NCBI GenBank assembly: GCA_020161935.1
Contig: JAIUNI010000011.1
Location: forward strand, 124,001-188,000
From: Chloroflexota bacterium
GTDB taxonomy: Bacteria > Chloroflexota > Anaerolineae > Aggregatilineales > Phototrophicaceae
Direction: 5' to 3'
DNA: 64,000 nt
A program made the translations under genes and the position numbers. The notes under the pieces are model-generated. The model was not told the origin of the DNA and did no database searches. It worked only from the letters and a program-made list of their open reading frames with translations. Below are positions 41,852 through 50,605 of this stretch, piece after piece (positions within the stretch are counted from its first letter, which is position 1; each line of letters begins with the position of its first letter).

Positions 41852-43024
41852 ATGCATAAACAGAAGTTATTGCGAGTCCAGAATAGAGCGCTTGTCCTCA
41901 ACAGCATTCGCCAGCACGGGTCAATCTCGCGTGTGGATGTCTCGCGTCATACTGGCCTCAGCGTCGGCGCGGTTACGGCTTTAACCCGCGAGTTGGTGGA
42001 CAGCGGCCTCATCTACGAGAAGCAGGAAGGCGACTCGCGCGGTGGTCGTCCGCCCATTCTGCTGGCCTTGCAACCAGAGGGCGCATATGTCGTCGGCGCG
42101 AAGCTGACCGAAGACCACATCACCTTTGCCCTCACCAATCTCGACGCGGATGTCATCGGGCGGCTGACGTTGGAAAACCCCGGTATCGAGCCGGAGGCCG
42201 TCGCCCAGCGCGTCGCCGATGGTATCCACCGCCTTGTCGCCGAGTCGCGCATCCAGCGCAGCCGTTTGCTCGGCGTGGGCATCGGCATGGCGGGTATTGT
42301 CGATGCCGAAACCGGTGTCTGCCACACCTCGCCCATTCTCGGATGGTCGAATGTTCCCTTCGCCGATATGGTCGAACAGCGCACGATCCTCCCTGTCTAC
42401 CTCGACAATGATGTAAACACCCTCACGCTCGTCGAAAAACTCTACGGCGCGGGTGTCGGCAGCAACCATTTCCTGACCATCACCGTCGGGCGCGGCATCG
42501 GCCTCGGCATCGTCGTCAACGGCCAGTTGTATCGTGGCATGGGCGGCGCGGGTGAGTTCGGGCATACCGTCATCGACCCGCATGGCTACACCTGCGACTG
42601 CGGCAAACGCGGCTGCCTCGAAACCTTCGTCGGCGACCCGTGGCTGCTGCGGCGGGCTGCCGAACACGACCGCCACTTCAACACCATTGACGAGCTTTTC
42701 CACGCCGCGCAGTCTGGCGACTCTGTTGTTCTCGATTTGGTGCGGCAGGCGGGGGCAACCCTCGGCTATGGTATCGCGATGCTGGTGAACGTCCTCAACC
42801 CGCAGTTGCTCATCTTCAGCGGCGAGGGGATGCGCTACGGTGATCTGCTGCTCGAACCGATGCGGCAGGGCTTGTACGCCAACGCCATGTCCACCTTGAG
42901 CGCGGGACTTAAAATGCACGTTGAGCCATTAGGGGATGATGCGTGGGCGCGCGGCGCGGCCAGCCTCGTGCTGCAAGAATTATTCCGCACCTCGGCGCGT
43001 GAACTGGATACAGTCGGGGTATAA
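41852..43024 (+). CDS. ROK family transcriptional regulator (NagC/XylR-like)
   Basis: A 390-residue protein: N-terminal winged helix (SISRVDVSRHTGLSVGAVTAL), then a ROK sugar-kinase-like domain with GIGMAGIVDAETG, VYLDNDVNTLTL and the zinc motif CDCGKRGCLE. It senses a sugar or sugar phosphate and controls the transport operon that follows; two similar operators support this. ATP-site residues look reduced, as in regulatory members. Confidence 0.92.
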   Translation: MHKQKLLRVQNRALVLNSIRQHGSISRVDVSRHTGLSVGAVTALTRELVDSGLIYEKQEGDSRGGRPPILLALQPEGAYVVGAKLTEDHITFALTNLDADVIGRLTLENPGIEPEAVAQRVADGIHRLVAESRIQRSRLLGVGIGMAGIVDAETGVCHTSPILGWSNVPFADMVEQRTILPVYLDNDVNTLTLVEKLYGAGVGSNHFLTITVGRGIGLGIVVNGQLYRGMGGAGEFGHTVIDPHGYTCDCGKRGCLETFVGDPWLLRRAAEHDRHFNTIDELFHAAQSGDSVVLDLVRQAGATLGYGIAMLVNVLNPQLLIFSGEGMRYGDLLLEPMRQGLYANAMSTLSAGLKMHVEPLGDDAWARGAASLVLQELFRTSARELDTVGV

Positions 43025-43044
43025 GTTTTTTTGAGTTGAGTTTA

Positions 43045-43058
43045 TTCAACTAGTGAAA
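43045..43058. promoter_or_regulatory. Likely ROK operator 2, before the sugar transporter genes
   Basis: TTCAACTAGTGAAA matches operator 1 at 12 of 14 positions and keeps the TTCA/TGAA arms. It lies 29 bases before the permease ATG. Confidence 0.6.
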
Positions 43059-43087
43059 AAAGTTGCAAAACCTGAAAGACATTCGAC

Positions 43088-43981
43088 ATGACTTGGAATA
43101 GCGGTTTTCAAAAATGGAAATGGGTAGCGGTGTTCCTCGCGCCGAGTTTAATTGGCCTGCTGGTGTTCATCGTCTACCCCATCATCGCCTCGCTGTGGTT
43201 GGCCTTTCAGGACTGGAACATGCTCTCCGCGCCGAAGTTCATTGGCTTGGCGAACTTCCAAGAACTGCTTCAGGATCAGGACTTCTGGCGTGCGCTGCGC
43301 TATACCCTCACCTTCGTCGTGCTGTATGTACCGTCGGTGTTCGTCATCGGCTTGGGGCTGGCGCTGCTGCTCAACCAGAAGGTGCGCGGCATGATTATCG
43401 TCCGCACCTCGACCTTCCTCCCGGTGGTCGCCTCGTGGGTGGTCGTGTCCCTCATCTGGAAGTGGATTTTCAACCCTTCCTACGGCCTCATCAACTACGG
43501 CCTCGCGCTGCTGGGCATTCAAGGGCCGGATTGGTTGTTCCAGCCGCAAACCGCCCTGTACGCGATGGTCATCACCAGCATCTGGAAAGATGTTGGCTAT
43601 ATCGCCCTGTTGTACCTCGGCGGTTTGCAATCCATCTCCGAAACCTACTACGAAGCCGCTCAGATCGACGGGGCGGGACGTTGGCGCAGTTTCCGCAGTA
43701 TTACCCTGCCGCTGCTGTCGCCCACCATGTTCTTCGTCGCCATCACCTTACTCATTAACTACTTCCAGTTGTTTGAGCAGGTCTGGCTCATGCCGATGAC
43801 CGATAGTGCCGCCGACCGTCAGTTGCGGGTGATTGTCACCGAAGTGGTACGGAACGCCTTCAGCTATAACCGCATGGGTTATGCCTCGGCACTGTCGTGG
43901 GTGCTGTTCATCCTGATCTTCATCATCACCTTCGTCCAGTTCCGCCTCCAGAAACGGTGGGTCTACTATGAATCACAGTAA
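43088..43981 (+). CDS. Carbohydrate ABC transporter permease (UgpA/MalF type)
   Basis: A 297-residue six-helix permease with SLIGLLVFIVYPIIASLWLAF at the start (first ~35 residues) and the coupling loop YYEAAQIDGAGRWRSFRSITLPLL near 190-215. It forms a heterodimer with the next gene product, whose start overlaps by 14 bases. Confidence 0.93.
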   Translation: MTWNSGFQKWKWVAVFLAPSLIGLLVFIVYPIIASLWLAFQDWNMLSAPKFIGLANFQELLQDQDFWRALRYTLTFVVLYVPSVFVIGLGLALLLNQKVRGMIIVRTSTFLPVVASWVVVSLIWKWIFNPSYGLINYGLALLGIQGPDWLFQPQTALYAMVITSIWKDVGYIALLYLGGLQSISETYYEAAQIDGAGRWRSFRSITLPLLSPTMFFVAITLLINYFQLFEQVWLMPMTDSAADRQLRVIVTEVVRNAFSYNRMGYASALSWVLFILIFIITFVQFRLQKRWVYYESQ

Positions 43982-44861
43982 CGCGGTGGCTGGCACCATG
44001 CAATCTACCAAACACGGCGAAGGGATCGTCGTCAGCCATAACGGGTTCACATCCATAGCACGGGCGCTGTTGATGATCGTCATCGTCGCCTTGATGGTGC
44101 TGCCGTTCTTGTGGATGCTCAGTACATCCCTCAAAGAGCAGCAGTACATCCTCAAAACGACACCGGAACTCATCCCGAATCCGCTGACGTTCACCAGCTA
44201 CACCCAGCTTGCCGACCGCATTGACCTCGGTCGCACTTTCTTTAACAGCCTCTTCGTGGCGCTGGTCGGCACGGTCGGGCAAATCCTCGTTGCGGCGATG
44301 GCGGCCTACGCCTTCTCGCGCTTGGAGTGGCGCGGGCGGAACACGGTGTTCATGCTCTACCTCGCCACCATGATGGTTCCGGCGGTCGTACTGGTCGTGC
44401 CGCAGTTCATCCTCATCCGCCAGCTCGATTGGGTCAACACCTATCAGGCGCTCATCGTGCCGGGGTTGTTCAGCGCCTTCGGTACCTTCCTGCTGCGTCA
44501 GGCGCTGCTCACCATCCCCAAAGACTTCGAGGAAGCCGCCTTCGTGGACGGTGCGAATCACTTCACCATTTTCTGGCGGATTATCCTGCCGCTTTCCCGC
44601 CCCGCGCTGGCGACCTTAGCCGTTTTCAGCTTCATGGGCTACTGGAATAACTACTTGTACCCGCTGTTCGTCGCCCGTAAAGAGTCGGTCGCGACTCTGC
44701 CAATTGCTTTAGCGACCTTACAAGCGGGGCCGCGCGCCCTCACCGAATGGAATATAGTGATGGCGGGGGCGGTCATTACAGTGCTGCCGATTTTGGTGGC
44801 GTATCTGCTGGCACAGCGTTGGTTCGTGCGCGGTGTGATCTCCAGCGGAATCAAAGGTTAG
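43968..44861 (+). CDS. Carbohydrate ABC transporter permease (UgpE/MalG type)
   Basis: A 297-residue permease. Landmarks are the N-terminal anchor, SLKEQQYIL, the coupling loop FEEAAFVDGANHFTIFWRIILP and the C-terminal RWFVRGVISSGIKG typical of the group. Starts within the end of the first permease gene. No ATPase gene follows; such systems commonly share an MsmX/UgpC-type ATPase encoded elsewhere. Confidence 0.93.
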   Translation: MNHSNAVAGTMQSTKHGEGIVVSHNGFTSIARALLMIVIVALMVLPFLWMLSTSLKEQQYILKTTPELIPNPLTFTSYTQLADRIDLGRTFFNSLFVALVGTVGQILVAAMAAYAFSRLEWRGRNTVFMLYLATMMVPAVVLVVPQFILIRQLDWVNTYQALIVPGLFSAFGTFLLRQALLTIPKDFEEAAFVDGANHFTIFWRIILPLSRPALATLAVFSFMGYWNNYLYPLFVARKESVATLPIALATLQAGPRALTEWNIVMAGAVITVLPILVAYLLAQRWFVRGVISSGIKG

Positions 44862-44917
44862 GTTGCTCACGCAACGTGTTGCGTTTGTAAATCGTTTATT
44901 TGAGAGGAACAAGGAAT

Positions 44918-46153
44918 ATGTCTCGTAAATTGACTGTCTTAAGTATGACGTTGGTCTTTCTTTTAGCTCTCGGCCTGATCGCCCCTGTCGCCGCACAGGA
45001 TTCCACCACCGTTCGCTACTTCACCTTCTCCGCCGCGCCGGATTACCTCGAAGAACTCGATGAAATCATCGCTGGCTTCGAAGCCGACAACGCCGGTATC
45101 ACCATCGAGGTCGAAACCGCGCCCTTCGCCGACTACTTCACCCTGCTGCAATCCGGCATCGCCAGCGGTGACGCGCCGGACGTGTTCGAACTGAACTACG
45201 AAAACTTCGTCACCTACGCCGCCAACGACACCCTGCTCGATGTGGGCAGCATGGTCAATGCTGAAGCACCCTACTACCCCCGCGCTTTGGAAGCCTTTAC
45301 CTACGACGGCAAGCAGTTAGCGCTGCCCGAATCCTTCTCCGATGTGCTGATGTTCTACAACGCGGACCTGTTCGATCAAGCGGGCATCGAATACCCGACT
45401 GCCGACTGGACGTGGGATGATGCCATCGCTGCCGCCACCGCCATCAAAGCCCTCGGTGACGACACATGGGGCTTGTTCTCGCCCGTCCAATTCTGGGAGT
45501 TCTACAAGAAAGCCGCCCAGAACGGCGAATGCAAGTTCTTCAACGACGACATGACCGAGTCGACCATCAACTCACCCGCTTGCGTCGAAACCCTTGAACT
45601 CATGACTGGCTTCCAGACCAGCGGTCTCATGCCCACCGCCGCCGACCTCTCCGGTGTCTCCGACTCGGAACTGTTCCTCAGTGGCAAGCTCGGCATGATC
45701 GTCACCGGCATTTGGATGTTTGGCGCGTTTGCTGATGCCCCCTTCAACTGGGACGTGCAGCTTGAGCCGATGATCAACCAGCACGCGCACCACTTCTTCG
45801 CCAACGGCGTGGCCGTCTCTGCCACCACCGAAGTGCCGGAAGCCGCCGCTAAGTGGGCCGAATACCTGACCTCCAGCGAAACCGTTGCGAAGGTTCGTGT
45901 CGCCGCCGGTTGGGAACTCCCCGCCCTCGACGAACCCGCCTACTTCGAGGACTACCTGAAGCAGACACCGCCCGCTAACCGCGCCGCCGTATTCACCGCG
46001 CTTGAAAGCCCGGTTACGCCGCCGGTCATCGTTCGCCAGAGCGAAATGCAGGATGCGGTGAACGCCTTGCTCACGCAGGTTGTCGATGGTGAACTGACCG
46101 CTCAAGCCGCGCTCGATCAGGCCAAAACCGAAATCGACGCGCTCATTCAGTAA
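44918..46153 (+). CDS. Sugar ABC transporter substrate-binding protein (family 1)
   Basis: A 411-residue exported protein: signal peptide to ~21 (VLSMTLVFLLALGLIAPVAAQ in part), then the family-1 fold with FEADNAGITIEVE, GDAPDVFEL, LALPESFSDVLMFYNADLFDQAG and WTWDDAIAAA. GAGGA lies upstream of ATG 44918. It follows its permeases, an order opposite to the oligopeptide-type cluster. Probably binds an alpha-linked oligosaccharide or xylose-containing sugar given the GH31 gene downstream. Confidence 0.92.
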   Translation: MSRKLTVLSMTLVFLLALGLIAPVAAQDSTTVRYFTFSAAPDYLEELDEIIAGFEADNAGITIEVETAPFADYFTLLQSGIASGDAPDVFELNYENFVTYAANDTLLDVGSMVNAEAPYYPRALEAFTYDGKQLALPESFSDVLMFYNADLFDQAGIEYPTADWTWDDAIAAATAIKALGDDTWGLFSPVQFWEFYKKAAQNGECKFFNDDMTESTINSPACVETLELMTGFQTSGLMPTAADLSGVSDSELFLSGKLGMIVTGIWMFGAFADAPFNWDVQLEPMINQHAHHFFANGVAVSATTEVPEAAAKWAEYLTSSETVAKVRVAAGWELPALDEPAYFEDYLKQTPPANRAAVFTALESPVTPPVIVRQSEMQDAVNALLTQVVDGELTAQAALDQAKTEIDALIQ

Positions 46154-46168
46154 CACAAGGTTCCGTAG

Positions 46169-46188
46169 GGGCGCACGGCTGTGCGCCC
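46169..46188. repeat. Family-3 palindrome (GTAGGG head) after the sugar-binding protein gene
   Basis: GGGCGCAC-GGCT-GTGCGCCC, a perfect 8-bp stem preceded by CCGTAG and 15 bases after the stop. It could also act as a 3' message hairpin. Confidence 0.65.
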
Positions 46189-46198
46189 TTGCCTCTCC

Positions 46199-46418
46199 TT
46201 CCCCTCCCTGTTACCACGGGGAGGGGCTAGGGGTGGGGTCTATTCATGCTAAAAATAGGCAAATTCGCACCCTTAAAATTCCTGTTTTTGTTCCCCTCCC
46301 TGTTACTACGGGGAGGGGCAAGGGGTGGGGTCTATTTATGCTAATGACAGGTAATTTGTACGCTTAGATTCCGGTCTTTGTTCCCCTCGCCCTGAGGGAG
46401 AGGGGTTAGGGGTGAGGG
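46199..46418. repeat. Three family-2 repeat units, two as a ~92-bp tandem
   Basis: Units begin at 46199, 46292 and 46381, each with CCCCTCCCTG or CCCCTCGCCCTG then GAGGGG...GGGGT. The first two include similar spacers (TATTCATGCTAAAAATAGGC / TATTTATGCTAATGACAGG), so a ~92-base unit was duplicated and has drifted. The region has no ORF and separates the transporter from the glycosidase genes. Confidence 0.7.
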
Positions 46419-46458
46419 CACCCGTGGCTCTATAACCCCTAATATCGAAAGAACACGT

Positions 46459-47535
46459 ATGTCCAACTTGATCGACACCAGCATCGCCATCATCCTCGCG
46501 GGTCAAAGCGCCAACGGCGCAGTTGTCGCCTCGCCAACCTTTTCGCAGTACGGCTACTCATGGCTCCGCGACGGCATGTGGATCGCCTATGGCATGGATG
46601 CCGCTGGCGAATACGACAGCGCCCGCCGCTTCTATCGGTGGGCTGCCGAAACCCTCCCGCGCTACCAGACCAAAGCCGACCTCCTGCTGGCGAAACTCGC
46701 CAACGGCGATACACCCGCTGAGGCCGATTACCTGCCCACCCGTTTCCGTTTGGATGGCGACCTCGGCACCGAAGATTGGCCGGACTTCCAGCTTGACGGT
46801 TACGGCGCGTGGTTGTGGGGCTTGGTGAAATTCGTCAACCGCCACAACGATGACGACTTGTGGGCTGCCGCCCGTCCCGCCGTTGTCCTGCTGGTGCGCT
46901 ACTTAGCCGCTCTCTGGCAGTCGCCCAACTACGACTGCTGGGAGGAACACCGCCAGCACATCCACCCCGCCACCCTTGCCGCCATTTACGGGGGCTTAAA
47001 CGCCGTCCGCCAGCGTGAACCCGCGCTCGTGCCGGTTGGCCTGCCGGAAGCCGTGCGCGACTTCGTGCTGCAAAATGCGGTGTCGGCTGACGGTCACTTT
47101 ATGAAATATCTTGGCAATAATGAGGTCGATAGCAGCCTCTTATGGATCGCCGTGCCATACCGCCTCGTCGAACCCACCGATTCACGCTTCTTGGCGACTG
47201 TTGCTAAAATTGAACGCGACATCCTGCGACCGGATGGTGGGGTCTACCGCTACGCCGCCGATACTTACTTCGGTGGTGGCGAATGGCTGCTGCTCACCCT
47301 CTGGCTGGCGTGGGCCTATATTGAACTCGGTCGCCGTGATGAAGCCGCTAAACTCATCGCGTGGGTCGAGTCGCAAGCTACCGCTGAAGGCCAACTCGCC
47401 GAGCAGGTCGAAGGGCATGTGTTGGATCAGTCATATTTCCAGCCGTGGGTTGACCGTTGGGGAACGTCCGCGCTCCCGCTGCTCTGGTCACACGGCATGT
47501 ATTTACTCTTAAAATCGCTGATGAAGGAAGACTAA
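46459..47535 (+). CDS. Glycoside hydrolase family 15-like (glucoamylase/dextranase-type) protein
   Basis: A 358-residue (alpha/alpha)6-barrel protein. The start block FSQYGYSWLRDGMWIAYGMD matches the substrate-binding WxRDG signature of GH15. DCWEEHRQH carries the expected catalytic-acid region, and EQVEGHVLDQSYFQPW lies where GH15 has its catalytic base. It has no signal peptide and acts on imported oligosaccharide, consistent with the upstream ABC transporter. It is shorter than full glucoamylases, having only the catalytic barrel. Ends 2 bases before the GH31 start. Confidence 0.75.
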   Translation: MSNLIDTSIAIILAGQSANGAVVASPTFSQYGYSWLRDGMWIAYGMDAAGEYDSARRFYRWAAETLPRYQTKADLLLAKLANGDTPAEADYLPTRFRLDGDLGTEDWPDFQLDGYGAWLWGLVKFVNRHNDDDLWAAARPAVVLLVRYLAALWQSPNYDCWEEHRQHIHPATLAAIYGGLNAVRQREPALVPVGLPEAVRDFVLQNAVSADGHFMKYLGNNEVDSSLLWIAVPYRLVEPTDSRFLATVAKIERDILRPDGGVYRYAADTYFGGGEWLLLTLWLAWAYIELGRRDEAAKLIAWVESQATAEGQLAEQVEGHVLDQSYFQPWVDRWGTSALPLLWSHGMYLLLKSLMKED

Positions 47536-47537
47536 GC

Positions 47538-49730
47538 ATGGTTGATATTGTTCACAAACCATACGGGCTTGAACACCCTTATGAGCAGTTGCCGGAGGAA
47601 CGCTTTCCGCGTCAACCCCTCGCTGGCGAACCCTTCACCATCGGCATTGTCACCCGCCCCCCCGGCGCGGTCACAAACCTGCGCGTTCACACCATCATCG
47701 GTGGCGCGCCCGAAACCGTCCTCAACGCCGAGCCGGATAAACGCTGGCAGCAGAAGCAGGAAGAAGGGGTTGGCGCGGAATTTCTGGATCGACTCGTCCG
47801 CATCGAGCAGGATGTGTGGCACGCCGCGCTGGTCGCTCCCGCCGCTGGCGAAGCCCTCACCTATTGGATCGAAACCGATGGCGCATCTAGCGAACGCTTC
47901 ACTCTGCGCGGCGCGACGTGGCAGCAGGGCGGCGGCTTCACCTTCGGCGACGGTTGGGCGATCTTTCATCCCGCCGTCTCTACCAACGACGCGCTGCCTT
48001 CACTCCAAAACGTCGAATGGCTCTCGGATGGTCAGCACAACCGCCGCGTGCGCCTGACCTTTAAAGCCGCCGCCGATGAACGTTTCTTCGGCCTCGGCGA
48101 ACGTTTTAACACCCTTAACCAGCGCGGTAACATCCTCGATGTCCGCGTTTACGAGCAGTACAAAAATCACGGCAAGCGCACCTATATGCCAGTTCCCTTC
48201 CTGCTCTCGTCCGCTGGCTATGGCGTGTATGTCGAAAGCCGCCGTTGGATGGGGTTCGATCTCGCTGCCACCTCGCCCGACATATGGACGCTCGAAGCCG
48301 ACCTCGGCGGAGATGAAGCGCTGCGCCTCCGCTGGTTCACGGGCGATGACCCGCTGGCGATCATTGCCGACTTCACCAACCTCACTGGCCCCGCTGTCCT
48401 GCCGCCCGAATGGAGCTTCGGCCTGTGGATGAGTGGCAACGAGTGGAACTCGCAAGCCCGTGTCGAAAAAGAAGTCAAAGCCTCGCTGCAACATGGCATT
48501 CAACCCGCCGTGCTGGTCATCGAAGCGTGGAGCGACGAAACCACCTTCTACATCTGGAACGATGCAAAATACACACCGCGCGAGGGCAGCGACTCGCCCC
48601 GCTATGCCGATTTCACCTTCCCCGAAGACGGCAAATGGCGCGACCCCAAAGGCATGGTCGATTGGCTGCACAAGCAGGATATTAAAGTGCTGCTGTGGCA
48701 AATCCCTGTCCTCAAACGCATCGAACAGCCGCACCCCCAGCACGAAGCCGACCACGCCTATTTCGAGCAGTCGGGATTTGGTGTGCGCGAAGCCGATGGC
48801 AGCCTCCACAAAGTTCGTCCGTTCTGGTTCCGCGGCGGCTATCTCTGGGATGTAACGGGGCAAGCCGAACGTGAGTGGTGGCTTGGCAAACGCGCCTATC
48901 TGCTGGATGAAATTGGCATCGACGGTTTCAAAACCGATGGCGGCGAACATCTCTGGGGTGCGGATACCCATTTCGCCGACGGTCGCACCGGCGCGGAACT
49001 CTGGAACGATTACCCACGGCTCTACACACAGGCTTATTACGATTTTGCCACCGCCAAACGCGATGCCATCACCTTCAGCCGCGCGGGTTTCGCTGGTTCG
49101 CAGCGTTCGCCTCTCCATTGGGCGGGTGACGAAAACTCGACATGGGAAGCCTTTCAGCACTCGGTTTTCGCGGGTCTTTCAGCGAGTATCTCCGGCATCC
49201 CGTTCTGGGGTTGGGATTTCGGCGGCTTCAGCGGTGATATTCCCTCGGCGGAACTCTACCTCCGTGCTGCCTCAATGGCGGTCTTTTGCCCCGTGTTCCA
49301 GTATCACGCCGAGTTCAACCAGCACCGCGAACCCAACCGCGACCGTACGCCGTGGAACATTCAAGACCGCACCGGCGACGAGCGCGTCCTGCCGGTGTTC
49401 CGCAGCCTCATGGACGTGCGCCAGAAGCTCATGCCCTATATTTGGGCGGAAGCCCAGCACAGCGCCAGCAGCGGCGAACCCATGATGCGCGCCCTCCAGC
49501 TCTGGTATCCCCAAGCCTCGTCCTACCAATATTTCTTTGGGCGTGATCTGCTCGTCTGCCCGATTGTCGAAGCGGGTATCACCCGCGCCCCCGTCTATCT
49601 ACCCCCCGGCGAATGGCGCGACCTGTGGACGGATACTCTCTATTCCGGCGGCACAACCATCGAAATCGACACCCCCCTCGACCGCATCCCTGTCTTCGTC
49701 CGCGCCGCCTCACCCCTCCACCTCACTTAA
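47538..49730 (+). CDS. Glycoside hydrolase family 31 (alpha-xylosidase/alpha-glucosidase type)
   Basis: A 730-residue enzyme with an N-terminal beta-sandwich (FFGLGERFNTLNQRG), barrel entry LPPEWSFGLWMSG, nucleophile Asp in GFKTDGGEHLW (~465), acid/base Asp in WAGDENSTW (~529) and a C-terminal beta domain (VYLPPGEWRDLWTDT). The ATG at 47538 follows the previous stop by 2 bases. It is cytoplasmic. The KTDGGE variant of the usual KTDFGE occurs in several non-glucosidase members. It probably removes terminal alpha-linked sugars from the transported oligosaccharide. Confidence 0.92.
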   Translation: MVDIVHKPYGLEHPYEQLPEERFPRQPLAGEPFTIGIVTRPPGAVTNLRVHTIIGGAPETVLNAEPDKRWQQKQEEGVGAEFLDRLVRIEQDVWHAALVAPAAGEALTYWIETDGASSERFTLRGATWQQGGGFTFGDGWAIFHPAVSTNDALPSLQNVEWLSDGQHNRRVRLTFKAAADERFFGLGERFNTLNQRGNILDVRVYEQYKNHGKRTYMPVPFLLSSAGYGVYVESRRWMGFDLAATSPDIWTLEADLGGDEALRLRWFTGDDPLAIIADFTNLTGPAVLPPEWSFGLWMSGNEWNSQARVEKEVKASLQHGIQPAVLVIEAWSDETTFYIWNDAKYTPREGSDSPRYADFTFPEDGKWRDPKGMVDWLHKQDIKVLLWQIPVLKRIEQPHPQHEADHAYFEQSGFGVREADGSLHKVRPFWFRGGYLWDVTGQAEREWWLGKRAYLLDEIGIDGFKTDGGEHLWGADTHFADGRTGAELWNDYPRLYTQAYYDFATAKRDAITFSRAGFAGSQRSPLHWAGDENSTWEAFQHSVFAGLSASISGIPFWGWDFGGFSGDIPSAELYLRAASMAVFCPVFQYHAEFNQHREPNRDRTPWNIQDRTGDERVLPVFRSLMDVRQKLMPYIWAEAQHSASSGEPMMRALQLWYPQASSYQYFFGRDLLVCPIVEAGITRAPVYLPPGEWRDLWTDTLYSGGTTIEIDTPLDRIPVFVRAASPLHLT

Positions 49731-49743
49731 CCGCACTGATTTA

Positions 49744-49817
49744 CTCCCTCCCCTGTTACTACGGCTATCAGCGGAGGGAGCCTGCGACCGTGCTGATGGG
49801 GTTGGGGTGGGGGTCTA
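49744..49817. repeat. Family-2 repeat, long form
   Basis: CTCCCTCCCCTGTTACTACG, then an insert GGCTATCA...GAGCCTGCGA...CTGATG, then GGGTTGGGGTGGGGGT. The insert matches the one inside the M20 gene. Confidence 0.7.
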
Positions 49818-49891
49818 TACCTATCCTCCGGCAATCGCATACTCAAACCTTTAAACCACCCCAAAAGTTTGAAAACTCTAACCGAATTCGA

Positions 49892-49921
49892 TTGACATAG
49901 GTGATACAAATGTTCTATACT
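49892..49921 (+). promoter_or_regulatory. Probable sigma70 promoter upstream of the DUF1801 gene
   Basis: TTGACA (49892-49897), 18-base spacer, TATACT (49916-49921). The leader of about 140 bases would contain the palindrome element. Confidence 0.6.
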
Positions 49922-49923
49922 GA

Positions 49924-50053
49924 AAGTAGTGGTCATATGGTAAGTGATCAACGCTTTGCCCTAACGGGATATAATCCAGAGCGTAGGGACGCGAGACAGC
50001 GCGTCCGTGCCACCAACCACACGCATCACTTACTTCATAACCATCACCCTACT
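49924..50053. repeat. AGTGGTCA-type element with inverted ends and central palindrome
   Basis: The left part AGTAGTGGTCATATGGTAAG (49925 on) is roughly complementary to the right part ending GCATCACTTAC...CACCCTACT; GTAAGTGAT and ATCACTTAC match exactly. A family-3 palindrome (49987-50006) lies in the middle. It is laid out like the element at about 16245-16365. Confidence 0.5.
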
Positions 50054-50069
50054 AAAATTGGACAAAACA

Positions 50070-50492
50070 ATGGCAGCTATTAAAACCACCCTCAACGAAA
50101 ACAGTGTCGAAGAATTCCTGAACACGCTTGACGATGAGCAAAAGCGCAAAGACAGCTTTACGATAATCGAGTTAATGCGCGAAGTATCGGGCAGCGAACC
50201 CAAGATGTGGGGCAGCAGCATCATCGGCTTTGGCACCTACCGTTACAAGGGCAAAAGTGGCCGCGAGGGCGACTGGATGATAACCGGTTTCTCCCCACGC
50301 AAAGCCAACCTGACCATTTACGGGATCGGCGGCCTCGAAGAGCGCGGCGATTTGCTCACGAAATTGGGCAAACATACCACCGGCAAAGGTTGCCTTTACA
50401 TCAAGCGCCTGTCCGATGTGGATATGCCTACACTAAAGAAACTGATCGAGGAAATCGTCAAGCACGGCGGTCAAAACGCCAAACTGGAATAA
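50070..50492 (+). CDS. DUF1801 domain-containing protein
   Basis: A 140-residue soluble protein with the family core: FTIIELMREVSGSEPKMWG, SIIGFGTYRYKGKSGREGDWM, GFSPRKANLTIY and GCLYIKRLSDVDM. DUF1801/YdhG-like proteins have an unknown function. The ATG at 50070 is chosen because the upstream frame overlaps the palindrome element. It has its own promoter. Confidence 0.88.
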   Translation: MAAIKTTLNENSVEEFLNTLDDEQKRKDSFTIIELMREVSGSEPKMWGSSIIGFGTYRYKGKSGREGDWMITGFSPRKANLTIYGIGGLEERGDLLTKLGKHTTGKGCLYIKRLSDVDMPTLKKLIEEIVKHGGQNAKLE

Positions 50493-50529
50493 GTATTGGG
50501 CGTATTTATGATTGCTTAGGCTTGTTTAA

Positions 50530-50576
50530 TTCCCCTCGCCCTGACGTGAATGCGGAGGGGCTAGGGGTGAGGGTCT
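50530..50576. repeat. Family-2 intergenic repeat
   Basis: CCCCTCGCCCTGACGTGAAT then GCGGAGGGGCTAGGGGTGAG in the gap between DUF1801 and DinB genes. Confidence 0.6.
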
Positions 50577-50605
50577 ATCTCCCTTCCCACCATCGGAGTC
50601 ACCAC

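Larger units (their letters stand above)
49731..50069. other. Gene-free region: family-2 repeat, promoter and palindrome element
   Basis: Holds a long family-2 copy (49744-49817), a promoter (49892-49921) and an AGTGGTCA-type element with an internal family-3 palindrome (about 49930-50053). No coding frame is supported. Confidence 0.6.
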
